Shown: positions 16,992-24,489 of the stretch, one piece after another
Position numbering within the stretch: position 1 is the first letter of the stretch
Layout: each line of letters starts with the position of its first letter
Origin: Clostridiales bacterium
GTDB taxonomy: Bacteria > Bacillota > Clostridia > Lachnospirales > Lachnospiraceae
Direction of reading: 5' to 3'
Length of the DNA: 64,000 nt
NCBI GenBank assembly: GCA_012839295.1
Contig: DUNO01000068.1
Span: 30,537-94,536, forward strand
Position numbers and translations under genes: made by a program
The notes under the pieces: model-generated
Seen by the model: only the letters and a program-made list of their open reading frames with translations
The model's database searches: none
Told to the model about the DNA's origin: nothing

Positions 16992-17966
16992 TCAAATCTG
17001 ATACTGTTGGTATAAATTAGCCACAATCTTATCTATGGATGCACTTTCTACGGAGAGATCCCTGACCTCTACCTGGCTGGATATATGGGCAATCGCATCC
17101 GATACGCCCAGCTTGTCCGGATTGATCTCAAAGGACGCAATCTGGTTGCTGGAGGAGCAAAGCTCCATCCCGTCACAGGGTATAATGTGCTTTCCCCTAT
17201 ATTCCACTGTCAGTTTCTTAGTGGCGGAAAAGCGCTTTCGGATATGCTCCAGACTGCCATCCATCAGGATTTTTCCTTTTCCGATCAGGATAATCCGCTT
17301 TGTCAGGGTCTCAATATCCTGCATATCATGGGTGGTCAGTATGACGGTTGTCTTATGCTTCCGGTTCTGTTCCAGGATAAAATCCCTTACTGCGATTTTG
17401 GAAACCGCATCAAGGCCTATGGTGGGCTCATCAAGGAATAATATCTTCGGACTGTGAAGCAGGGAGGCTGCTATCTCGCAACGCATCCTCTGCCCGAGGG
17501 AAAGCTGCCTGGCGGGTGTCCTGACCAGCTCCTCAAGCTTAAGTAAGGTAACCAGCTCCTCCAGGTTACTGTCATAAAGCCTCCTGGGAACCCGGTAGAT
17601 ATCCCTAAGAAGCTCAAAGGAATCAATTACCGGGACATCCCACCAGAGCTGTGACCTCTGTCCGAATACAACCCCGATTTCATTTACATGTGCTGTTCTT
17701 TCCTTCCATGGGATCCGCCCATTGATGCTGCAGGTTCCACGGTCAGGTGTCAGTATTCCGCTTAACACCTTGATCGTGCTGCTCTTACCCGCGCCATTGG
17801 GACCGATATACCCGACCATCTCCCCATCCTCAATCCGAAAGGAGATATCATCGAGGGCTTTGATGCATTCATACTGCCTGTGAAAAAGCGCCTTGAATGC
17901 TTCAGAAAATCCGGCACCTCGCCGGCTGACCTGAAAGGTCTTTGAGATGTGTTGGACCTCAATCAT
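16992..17966 (-). CDS. ABC transporter ATP-binding protein
   Basis: 324-residue ATPase of the group that accompanies DUF990 permeases. Walker A GPNGAGKSS (55-63), Q-loop FGQRSQLWWD, signature LSLGQRMR, Walker B ILFLDEPTIGLD and the switch His in TTHD are all present. The start MIEVQHISKTF at 17964-17966 has AGGAGG upstream. An upstream in-frame reading (MAKSKEKSVPI) covers leader DNA and lacks a proper site. First gene of the three-gene exporter. Confidence 0.95.
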   Translation of the reverse strand: MIEVQHISKTFQVSRRGAGFSEAFKALFHRQYECIKALDDISFRIEDGEMVGYIGPNGAGKSSTIKVLSGILTPDRGTCSINGRIPWKERTAHVNEIGVVFGQRSQLWWDVPVIDSFELLRDIYRVPRRLYDSNLEELVTLLKLEELVRTPARQLSLGQRMRCEIAASLLHSPKILFLDEPTIGLDAVSKIAVRDFILEQNRKHKTTVILTTHDMQDIETLTKRIILIGKGKILMDGSLEHIRKRFSATKKLTVEYRGKHIIPCDGMELCSSSNQIASFEINPDKLGVSDAIAHISSQVEVRDLSVESASIDKIVANLYQQYQI

Positions 17967-18029
17967 ATGAATTTCCTCCTGGTAGTAATATTTTTTCAAA
18001 TATCTTGCCAAGCGACGGCGTACCGCTAT

Positions 18030-18110
18030 GGGTACACTTTTTTCCTTGGATTTTGCCAAGAAAACCCGTGGTAAATATTTACGCTGTTCCAGCGGAAATA
18101 TAGTGTACCC
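18030..18110 (-). promoter_or_regulatory. paired inverted GGGTACACT/AGTGTACCC sites in the exporter leader
   Basis: GGGTACACT at 18030-18038 and AGTGTACCC at 18102-18110 are inverted complements 63 bp apart. The upstream one overlaps the -10 box. Between them are small stems CGCTGgaaCAGCG, GTAAATATTTAC and CTTGG/CCAAG. This could be a two-site operator or a structured leader. Confidence 0.5.
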
Positions 18111-18130
18111 CTTTTTGTATGAATAGTCAA
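18102..18130 (-). promoter_or_regulatory. sigma-A type promoter for the ABC exporter genes
   Basis: TTGACT (18125-18130) and TACACT (18102-18107) with 17-bp spacing on the minus strand, just after the oadA terminator. Confidence 0.6.
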
Positions 18131-18144
18131 TCTGAAAATCTGAA

Positions 18145-18190
18145 ATAAGGGCTTCAGAAATGCCATACCTGGCATCCCTGAAGCCCTTAT
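18145..18190 (-). terminator. intrinsic terminator after oadA
   Basis: ATAAGGGCTTCAG (18145-18157) and CTGAAGCCCTTAT (18178-18190) form a perfect 13-bp stem with a second inner stem TGCCA/TGGCA. It begins 32 bp after the oadA stop; a TTATTTCAGATTTTC tract follows. Confidence 0.85.
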
Positions 18191-18221
18191 AAATAATCTG
18201 ATTATTCTTTTTTATCGGTGC

Positions 18222-19634
18222 TTATACCGGATAAGCCTTGTTTTCTTTGTCAGCAGCCGTCACATCAACGCCAGTCTGCTGAGCCTGGCGGTATTTGAAG
18301 AAATCAATTGCCACCTGAGGGAACAATGCATAGGACAGTACATCCTCATCCTGCTGCTTCCACTGGGTGATCTCCGCCTCGATCTTATGAAGCTCGGGCT
18401 CCAGTAAATCTGCGGGACGGCAGGTAATCGGCTCTTTGTCTCCGATAACCTTTTTCTGGACCTCTTTATTAAAGGGCTTTACTGTCTGGCCATATTCACC
18501 GGCAAGCAAGGCCTTTGTTTCCTTGGTTACCATCTTATAGCGCTCTCCTGCCAATACATTCAAGACAGCCTGTGTACCTACGATCTGGCTGGACGGAGTA
18601 ACTAACGGCGGCTCACCGAAATCCTTACGAACCCTGGGAACTTCCTTTAATACCTCGTAGTACTTATCCTCCTGCTTTGCTTCCTTTAGCTGGGATACGA
18701 GGTTGGATAACATGCCGCCTGGTACCTGGTACAGCAGCGTCTTAATATCAACACCCATAACCTTAGGATTCAGCAGTCCGCTTTCCAATGCCTTGTCACG
18801 GATCGGACGGAAATAATCTGCGATCTCTGCCAGAAGGTTCTGGTCATAGCCGGTATCATACGGAGTACCCTTAAAGGTCTCAACCATAACCTCTGTTGCA
18901 GGCTGGCTGGTACCCATGGCAAAGGGTGACATAGCCGTATCGATAATATCACAGCCCGCTTCTACGGATTTTAAGTATGTCATGCCGCCCACACCGCTGG
19001 TGTAATGGGTATGCATATCAATGGGAATGCTCACGGCACCCTTTAAAGCACTGACCAGCTTAGTAGCCTCAAAGGGAACCAGCAGACCTGCCATATCCTT
19101 AATACAGATAGAGGAAGCCCCCATCTCTTCAATCCTCTTAGCCATGGATATATAATAATCTTCTGTATACGCATCACCAAGGGTATAGGAAATAGCGATC
19201 TGAGCATGGCCCTTTTCCTTATTGGTAGCCTTTACTGCGCATTCCAGGTTACGGATATCATTTAACGCATCAAAGATACGGATGATATCAATACCATTTG
19301 CAATTGATTTCTGGACAAAATACTCAACTACATCGTCCGCATAATGACGGTAGCCGAGGATGTTCTGCCCACGGAATAACATCTGCAGTTTGGTGTTCTT
19401 AAAGCTTTTTCTGAATTTTCTTAATCTTTCCCAAGGATCTTCCTTCAGGAAACGTAAGGATGCGTCAAAGGTTGCGCCACCCCAACACTCTACGGCATGA
19501 TATCCTACTTTATCCATTGTCTCAAGAATAGGAAGCATCTCTTCCGTTGTCATTCTTGTTGCAATCAGGGATTGGTGGGCATCACGTAATATGGTTTCGG
19601 TTATCTTAACCGGTCTTTTTACTTGTTCTGCCAT
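18222..19634 (-). CDS. oadA: oxaloacetate decarboxylase alpha subunit / transcarboxylase 5S-type carboxyltransferase
   Basis: TIM-barrel carboxyltransferase that moves CO2 between oxaloacetate/pyruvate and biotin. 470 residues. ETILRDAHQSLIATRM (13-28) carries the catalytic metal Asp; the carbamylated Lys is in CIKDMAG (K179) and the metal His pair in MHTHY (H208, H210). It has no C-terminal biotin domain; that is supplied by the separate gene 28 bp upstream. Last gene of mmdA-oadG-biotin carrier-oadA. The same set of parts occurs in methylmalonyl-CoA:pyruvate transcarboxylase (12S, 1.3S, 5S) and in sodium-pumping decarboxylases. Confidence 0.93.
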   Translation of the reverse strand: MAEQVKRPVKITETILRDAHQSLIATRMTTEEMLPILETMDKVGYHAVECWGGATFDASLRFLKEDPWERLRKFRKSFKNTKLQMLFRGQNILGYRHYADDVVEYFVQKSIANGIDIIRIFDALNDIRNLECAVKATNKEKGHAQIAISYTLGDAYTEDYYISMAKRIEEMGASSICIKDMAGLLVPFEATKLVSALKGAVSIPIDMHTHYTSGVGGMTYLKSVEAGCDIIDTAMSPFAMGTSQPATEVMVETFKGTPYDTGYDQNLLAEIADYFRPIRDKALESGLLNPKVMGVDIKTLLYQVPGGMLSNLVSQLKEAKQEDKYYEVLKEVPRVRKDFGEPPLVTPSSQIVGTQAVLNVLAGERYKMVTKETKALLAGEYGQTVKPFNKEVQKKVIGDKEPITCRPADLLEPELHKIEAEITQWKQQDEDVLSYALFPQVAIDFFKYRQAQQTGVDVTAADKENKAYPV

Positions 19635-19662
19635 TACTCTACCTCCTGTGAGCTGAAAGTTA

Positions 19663-20064
19663 CTAGTTTAATGTAGCAAGTAAGGCACCCGCATCAACAG
19701 ATTGCCCTGCTGTAACATTGATGCTTGCTACGGTACCGTCCTGGGGAGCAACAATTTCATTTTCCATCTTCATCGCTTCCAGAATCAGGATGACATCACC
19801 CTTCTTTAAGGTCTGTCCGATCGAAGCCTTTACGGATACGATCTTTCCAGGCATAGGGGAGCTTACCTTAAAGCTTCCTTCTGCGCCGCCTGCTGCTGGA
19901 GCCGGTGCGGCTTCTTTTTTCTCAGCAGCTGGTGCGGGGGCTGCAGGAGCTGGCGCGGGAGCCGCTGCCCTTGGAGCCGGTGCGGCAGCAGGAGCTGCTG
20001 CAACTCCCTCTTCTACGGATACATTATAGGTATTACCATTCACTGTAATTGTATAATATTTCAT
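19663..20064 (-). CDS. biotin/lipoyl carrier protein (biotin carboxyl carrier subunit)
   Basis: 133-residue carrier. The N-terminal beta part is followed by an Ala/Pro-rich flexible linker (about residues 21-62) and a biotinyl domain with EAMKMEN, Lys 99 being the biotinylation site. It shuttles carboxyl groups between the MmdA-like and OadA subunits. Alternative linker length is common in the family. GGAGGAT precedes the start. Upstream lies a chain of hairpins. Confidence 0.95.
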   Translation of the reverse strand: MKYYTITVNGNTYNVSVEEGVAAAPAAAPAPRAAAPAPAPAAPAPAAEKKEAAPAPAAGGAEGSFKVSSPMPGKIVSVKASIGQTLKKGDVILILEAMKMENEIVAPQDGTVASINVTAGQSVDAGALLATLN

Positions 20065-20087
20065 TTATGAAATCCTCCTTATTTAAT

Positions 20088-20231
20088 ATGCATTAAGATG
20101 CATTTTGCGCTCAGGTGCATTATGCACTGGGTACATCTTGCACGGAGTGCGTTGCACCCTCCGGTGCTGTCTTCACGCAGGATGAAGCCCGCCCCGGAAC
20201 AAATTGTGGGCAAGCTGCCTGCTTTCACAAT
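20088..20231 (-). promoter_or_regulatory. chain of short hairpins between oadG and the biotin carrier gene
   Basis: Successive inverted repeats: ATGCAT/ATGCAT (20088-20103), GTGCAT/ATGCAC (20115-20127), GCAC/GTGC (20140-20150), GCACC/GGTGC (20154-20167), CTTCA/TGAAG (20171-20187) and ATTGTG/CACAAT (20203-20231). The 169-bp spacer holds nothing else. The motif GTGCA/TGCAC recurs. It probably folds in the operon mRNA and may adjust subunit ratios or RNA stability. Confidence 0.6.
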
Positions 20232-20233
20232 AG

Positions 20234-20605
20234 TTATGCATTCATCCATTTCTTATTGTTCACTCTGCGGATGGAGCGTACCACAAATCCATCCTTCGGA
20301 ACGGCATCACCCATCGAGGCATAGATTGCTGCCGTGATAACCGCCACCAGCTCACAATCACTGGCTAATTCCACTTCTTCACTTTTTTCAATCTGGGCAA
20401 TCGTATTGGCTACGGCATTGCTCGCGGGAGACGGTGCTTCCGTGGGATCATCCTTTAAATTTGGCTTGATATTAACAAAATAGGTGATTAACATCAATAA
20501 AACTACGACTGCTAAAACTACAACTGCACCAAACAATGTATTTAAAGTAATATAACTGCTTAAACCACCTGAGAGCATTGCTTGGCTGACTAATATGCTT
20601 CCCAT
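20234..20605 (-). CDS. oadG: OadG family small membrane subunit
   Basis: 123-residue protein with one transmembrane helix (about 23-44), a charged Pro-rich linker and a C-terminal cytosolic part ASDCELVAVITAAIYASMG, then GFVVRSIRRV, the usual tail of OadG/MmdD-like subunits that assemble the decarboxylase complex. The start MGSILVSQAM directly follows a family 2 repeat. Its presence favours a membrane-bound decarboxylase, yet no beta (ion-pump) subunit gene is adjacent. Confidence 0.85.
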   Translation of the reverse strand: MGSILVSQAMLSGGLSSYITLNTLFGAVVVLAVVVLLMLITYFVNIKPNLKDDPTEAPSPASNAVANTIAQIEKSEEVELASDCELVAVITAAIYASMGDAVPKDGFVVRSIRRVNNKKWMNA

Positions 20606-20693
20606 AATTATGTCCATGCCCTTCATACAGCACAAATTTCTATAAAGGTGCTAGCATGGATCCGGTCCCCCCTTCGTTCATTAATTTTATTTT
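20606..20693 (-). repeat. start-codon-proximal repeat, family 2, copy 2 (oadG)
   Basis: Matches 4998-5083 in order and sequence: ACGAAGGGGGG, ACCGGATCCATGC, AGCAC, then GGGCATGGACATAATT against the ATG. It fills nearly the whole mmdA-oadG gap. Confidence 0.6.
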
Positions 20694-20712
20694 TTCCAAC
20701 TTGTCACCTCAT

Positions 20713-22149
20713 TTATATGGTGCCATGCTTTTTTGCAGGGCGGGTCTCTCGTTTAGTGAAAAGCATTTCAAAGGTATAAATCAAATGCTTACGGACAGAA
20801 TCAGGCTCGATAATGCTGTCTACATAACCGCGTCTTGCTGCTGCTTCCGCGCTGGACTGGAGGGCTGCATATTCTGCCGCTTTCTCCTTTTGGACTTCTA
20901 ATGCCTCTCCCTCATACATGATCTGGGCGGCAAGTGTGGAATCCATCATACCGATCTGGGCGCTTGGCAGGGCAAATACCATATCCGCGCCTATGTGCTT
21001 GGAGTTCATGGTAACATAAGCTGTGCCGAAGGCCTTTCCAATGATTACGTTTACTTTAGGAACCGTTGCATTTGCGAAGGCATAGGTCAATTTTGCAGAA
21101 GCAATGGCAATGCCCTTCTCCTCCTCAACAGTCGCTTTATAACCGTTCACGTTGGTAAGTGTTACTACCGGGATGCCAAAGGCATCGCAGATCCTTACAA
21201 AGCTCTCTGCCTTATAGCAGCCTGCTGTTGTCAGGGTGCCGTCAAACCGCTCTGTTACTTTACCGGCGTCGTCGGCAATTTCGCTGCGGTTAGCAACCGC
21301 ACCGATGGTCATGCCATTTAAACGGATGAAGCCGGTCACCATTTCCTTGGCATAGCCAGCCTTGATTTCGAAGAAATAGTTGTTATCGGATATATCTATT
21401 AAAGCTTTTTTTGAATCATTTACTTCTGCCTGCAGCCCAGGAAGCAGCCTGTTTAAATCATCCGTGCACTCATCAAAGGAAGCATCATCCTCATTATTGG
21501 AAGGTAAAATTGTAATTAAATTGCGGATCTGGTTAAGTACATCAGCTTCATCCCCGCCTACATAATCTACCACACCTGCTTTCCCTTGAAATGCAGCCTG
21601 TGCCGTATCACATTTTTCTTTTCTGTTACCTGTTAAAGCGTTTGGAGAATTAACAAATAATTTCGCATCTTTTCCTTCCATAAAAGAAAAATCACTTAAA
21701 GATGCCAAAACCGCCAGACCACCTCCGCAGTTTCCAAAGATTGCAGTAATCTGAGGTATCACACCGGAAGCCAGGGTTGATTTTAAATAAACCTCCCCAA
21801 AGCCGTTTAAAGCATCGGTTGCCTCCTGCAGCCTAAGACCTGTAGAGTCAATCAGCCCAATGACAGGAGCACCTACCTTAAGTGCCAAATCATAAATATT
21901 CGCTATTTTCTTAGCATGCATTTCACCGATGGAACCGCCCATTGAGGCTGCATCCTGACTGTATACATAAACAAGATTGCCATCAATTACACCGTAACCA
22001 GTTATAACGCCGTCAGCAGGTGTGTCCTTCTGCTGTAAATTAAAGTCTGTACTTCTTTTGGTAACGAAAGCGCCGACTTCTACAAAGCTATTGTCGTCAA
22101 GCAAAGAAATAATTCTTTCTCTCGCTGACAGTTGTGCCGTACTGCTCAT
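20713..22149 (-). CDS. mmdA: acyl-CoA carboxyltransferase beta-type subunit (MmdA / transcarboxylase 12S-like)
   Basis: 478-residue crotonase-fold carboxyltransferase that exchanges CO2 between an acyl-CoA and biotin. The N-terminal half has YSQDAASMGGSIGEMHAKK and IFGNCGGGLAV, an oxyanion-hole region; the C-terminal half has GTAYVTMNSKHIGADMVFALP and MYEGE. It is somewhat shorter and more divergent than classical methylmalonyl-CoA carboxyltransferases, so the acyl-CoA substrate is not fixed. First gene of the cluster, with its own promoter. Confidence 0.88.
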   Translation of the reverse strand: MSSTAQLSARERIISLLDDNSFVEVGAFVTKRSTDFNLQQKDTPADGVITGYGVIDGNLVYVYSQDAASMGGSIGEMHAKKIANIYDLALKVGAPVIGLIDSTGLRLQEATDALNGFGEVYLKSTLASGVIPQITAIFGNCGGGLAVLASLSDFSFMEGKDAKLFVNSPNALTGNRKEKCDTAQAAFQGKAGVVDYVGGDEADVLNQIRNLITILPSNNEDDASFDECTDDLNRLLPGLQAEVNDSKKALIDISDNNYFFEIKAGYAKEMVTGFIRLNGMTIGAVANRSEIADDAGKVTERFDGTLTTAGCYKAESFVRICDAFGIPVVTLTNVNGYKATVEEEKGIAIASAKLTYAFANATVPKVNVIIGKAFGTAYVTMNSKHIGADMVFALPSAQIGMMDSTLAAQIMYEGEALEVQKEKAAEYAALQSSAEAAARRGYVDSIIEPDSVRKHLIYTFEMLFTKRETRPAKKHGTI

Positions 22150-22238
22150 TTTCAGCCCTCCATTTTTTCAATTCTTGGCAAATGAAACTGCTTGCTGTCT
22201 CATTTGTAGTAAACTTAATCAATTCTCTGCCAATTTTA

Positions 22239-22267
22239 ATTGTATATTATTTAACAGCAAAAGGCAA
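22239..22267 (-). promoter_or_regulatory. sigma-A type promoter for mmdA-oadG-biotin carrier-oadA
   Basis: TTGCCT (22262-22267) and TACAAT (22239-22244), 17-bp spacing, minus strand. It lies between the recX terminator and mmdA, about 90 bp before the mmdA ATG. Confidence 0.65.
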
Positions 22268-22330
22268 GGACAAAATCATTATAATGGAACATTATGTCAA
22301 CTAGTTTAAAAGTTTTATATCAATTTATTC

Positions 22331-22389
22331 AAAAAAGACAAGTGAACAGGGAGCTTTGCCTGCTTATCACAAAACTCTTTGTTCACTTG
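22331..22389 (-). terminator. intrinsic terminator after recX
   Basis: CAAGTGAACA (22339-22348) and TGTTCACTTG (22380-22389) form a perfect 10-bp stem with a 31-base loop; TCTTTTTT follows on the minus strand. It lies 38 bp past the recX stop. Confidence 0.85.
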
Positions 22390-22427
22390 CTACAAAATTC
22401 TTTATTCATTTATTACAAAAGGGTTAA

Positions 22428-23045
22428 CTACAACTCCTGGTTAAGTACCTGTTTAATTTTACCAATGTCGAAGCCTTTCCGGTAAAGGGAGGCAATCAGC
22501 TTCTGCCTCGCCCCGTAATCCATATCCCCAGGGGACTTAACCTTCTTTGCGACCGCTTTTTTGATGGCGGTTATTTCAGGATCCTCCTGGTCATCTGCAT
22601 CGTATTCTTCAGAAAGTGCGAGCTCAATCAGCTTGGGGTCAACACCTTTTTGCTTTAATTCCATTTTAATGACCAGCTTACTTTTTGTGCTCTTCCTGGT
22701 ACGGACATAGGCGGATGCCAGACGTCCATCATTCAGATACCCATAACCATCCACATAACGGATTGCCCGTTCAACAATATCCTGGGAATAGCCTGCGGCA
22801 GACAGCCTGTCCCTGAGCTCCAGCTCCGTGCGGTCCATAAATTTCAAGAGGGATAACGCTTTTTGCTTCGCCCTGGGCAGGATGATGTCTTCCAGCACTG
22901 CCTCATAAAAGGAGTCCGGCACCTCTCCCCCTTCCACCAATTTCAATTGCTGGACTTCCCTGGGGGACAGGAAGAATGCGTATTCACCGTCCAAATAGAT
23001 ATGTATCTTATTCTTATGGGATGCATCTACTCGTGTAATGACCAT
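22428..23045 (-). CDS. recX: regulatory protein RecX
   Basis: 205-residue helical-repeat protein that binds and limits RecA filaments. Typical segments are LKFMDRTELELRDRL, VERAIRYVDGYGYLNDGRLASAYVR and a C-terminal YRKGFDIGKIKQVL (each a three-helix repeat). It is 10 bp downstream of recA and shares its SOS-controlled transcript. Confidence 0.94.
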   Translation of the reverse strand: MVITRVDASHKNKIHIYLDGEYAFFLSPREVQQLKLVEGGEVPDSFYEAVLEDIILPRAKQKALSLLKFMDRTELELRDRLSAAGYSQDIVERAIRYVDGYGYLNDGRLASAYVRTRKSTKSKLVIKMELKQKGVDPKLIELALSEEYDADDQEDPEITAIKKAVAKKVKSPGDMDYGARQKLIASLYRKGFDIGKIKQVLNQEL

Positions 23046-23055
23046 AATATCCGGC

Positions 23056-24081
23056 TTACTCTAAAGCTTCTGCCGGTTCTTTTGCCTGGCTGAGGCCGTA
23101 TTTCTCCCGGACCTTTTCTTCAATCTCCTGGAATATGCCGGGATTCTCCATCAGATACTGCTTTGCATTCTCCCTGCCCTGGCCAATCTTTGCATCATTG
23201 TAAGCATACCAGGCACCGCTCTTTATTACGATATTGCTGTCGGCAGCCAGATCCAGGACATCGCCTTCCCTTGAGATACCCTTACCGAACATAATGTCAA
23301 ATTCCGCTTCCTTGAAGGGAGGCGCAATCTTATTCTTAACTACCTTAATCCTGGTCCTGTTACCCACTACTTCACCGCCCTGCTTTAAGGCTTCAATTCT
23401 TCTTACATCCAGACGGATGGAGGAATAGAACTTTAATGCCCGTCCACCTGTAGTCGTCTCAGGATTACCAAACATAACACCAACCTTTTCACGGAGCTGG
23501 TTGATAAACACGACGATACAGTTGGACTTGCTGATAACTGCAGTCAGCTTTCTTAAAGCCTGGGACATGAGCCTTGCCTGAAGTCCTACATGGGAATCAC
23601 CCATCTCTCCGTCGATCTCTGCCTTCGGAACCAGGGCTGCAACAGAGTCCACGATGATAATATCCACCGCACCGGAACGGACCATTGTTTCCGTAATCTC
23701 TAATGCCTGCTCACCATTATCCGGCTGTGAAATATACAGGTTATCGATGTCAACACCGATATTCTTGGCATAAACAGGATCAAGTGCATGCTCCGCATCA
23801 ATGAAGCCTGCAATCCCGCCCCTCTTTTGCACCTCGGCTACCATGTGCAGTGCCACGGTGGTCTTACCGCTGGATTCCGGTCCGTATACCTCGATGATCC
23901 TTCCCTTCGGCACCCCGCCTAAACCAAGTGCGATATCCAAACTAATTGAGCCTGTAGGGATTGTCTCAATATTCATATTGGAGCTATTCTCCCCCAGCTT
24001 CATAATGGAGCCCTTACCATATTGCTTCTCAATCTGCGCTAAAGCAGATTCCAACGCTCTGATCTTATCATCCTTAGCCAT
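23056..24081 (-). CDS. recA: recombinase RecA
   Basis: Strand-exchange ATPase and coprotease for LexA. 341 residues; Walker [10 protein letters not shown] (67-75), IIVDSVAAL and the L2 loop region [14 protein letters not shown] are conserved. The ATG at 24079-24081 has GGGAGA 7 nt upstream. Regulated by a consensus promoter overlapped by a LexA box (24183-24232). The classical Firmicute neighbours cinA and pgsA are present but 15 kb away. Confidence 0.99.
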   Translation of the reverse strand: MAKDDKIRALESALAQIEKQYGKGSIMKLGENSSNMNIETIPTGSISLDIALGLGGVPKGRIIEVYGPESSGKTTVALHMVAEVQKRGGIAGFIDAEHALDPVYAKNIGVDIDNLYISQPDNGEQALEITETMVRSGAVDIIIVDSVAALVPKAEIDGEMGDSHVGLQARLMSQALRKLTAVISKSNCIVVFINQLREKVGVMFGNPETTTGGRALKFYSSIRLDVRRIEALKQGGEVVGNRTRIKVVKNKIAPPFKEAEFDIMFGKGISREGDVLDLAADSNIVIKSGAWYAYNDAKIGQGRENAKQYLMENPGIFQEIEEKVREKYGLSQAKEPAEALE

Positions 24082-24182
24082 ATCCAATCTCCCTTTTTTA
24101 GCTTTTTAAAGCTCTGCTTTTTTAATATTTTCTGGATTTTAAAAGCTTCTTTTCAATTCTAACATCCTGGAGCTTCCAAACA

Positions 24183-24196
24183 CGAACTTATGTTCT
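24183..24196 (-). promoter_or_regulatory. lexA box: LexA (SOS) box of recA
   Basis: CGAACTTATGTTCT read on the plus strand fits the Bacillus/Clostridium box CGAACNNNNGTTCG at 13 of 14 positions counted loosely. It lies 8-21 bp downstream of the -10 box, a position that blocks transcription. Confidence 0.85.
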
Positions 24197-24203
24197 TTTC
24201 TAC

Positions 24204-24232
24204 ATATTAACGTATTTCCGGGGTAATGTCAA
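24204..24232 (-). promoter_or_regulatory. sigma-A promoter of recA-recX
   Basis: TTGACA (24227-24232) and TAATAT (24204-24209) with 17-bp spacing on the minus strand; the leader to recA is about 115 nt. Confidence 0.85.
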
Positions 24233-24402
24233 TAAGAACAATCAACTAATATCAATACTTTAATCAAACCCACTTCAACGCGGACCTGTTAAAGAAACCT
24301 CTGATGATCCTGCCAAAAATTGTATTGTGCCTTGAATTTGCGGATTGTTAAAGCTTGAATCCAGATGATTTTTAAAGAATAACAGAATATAAAGATACTT
24401 CT

Positions 24403-24431
24403 ATTATAGCAATCTCCCCATATTCTGTAAA
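24403..24431 (-). promoter_or_regulatory. second strong promoter in the ilvA-recA gap
   Basis: TTTACA (24426-24431) and TATAAT (24403-24408), 17-bp spacing, minus strand, about 170 bp upstream of the recA promoter. The 402-bp gap (24088-24489) otherwise holds only the recA promoter and LexA box. No convincing gene follows directly; a 65-codon frame across it has no ribosome binding site and begins upstream of the promoter. Confidence 0.5.
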
Positions 24432-24489
24432 CTCCCGATGCCAAGTAATAATCACGAAATTTTAACATTTTTTTATGTAAAAACACGGA

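Noticed and set aside
17967..18059. 31-residue N-terminal extension of the ABC ATPase (MAKSKEK...)
   Set aside because: The conserved ATPase starts at MIEVQHISKTF with AGGAGG; the extension lies in the leader.
18222..19634. Pyruvate carboxylase subunit B
   Set aside because: No biotin carboxylase gene is adjacent and the neighbours are MmdA, OadG and a separate carrier, so a decarboxylase/transcarboxylase role fits better.
23056..24087. Start of recA two codons upstream (TTG)
   Set aside because: The ATG at 24079-24081 has better spacing from GGGAGA and matches the family N-terminus MAKDDK.
24289..24486. 65-codon minus frame in the ilvA-recA gap
   Set aside because: It starts upstream of a strong promoter, has no ribosome binding site and an atypical composition.
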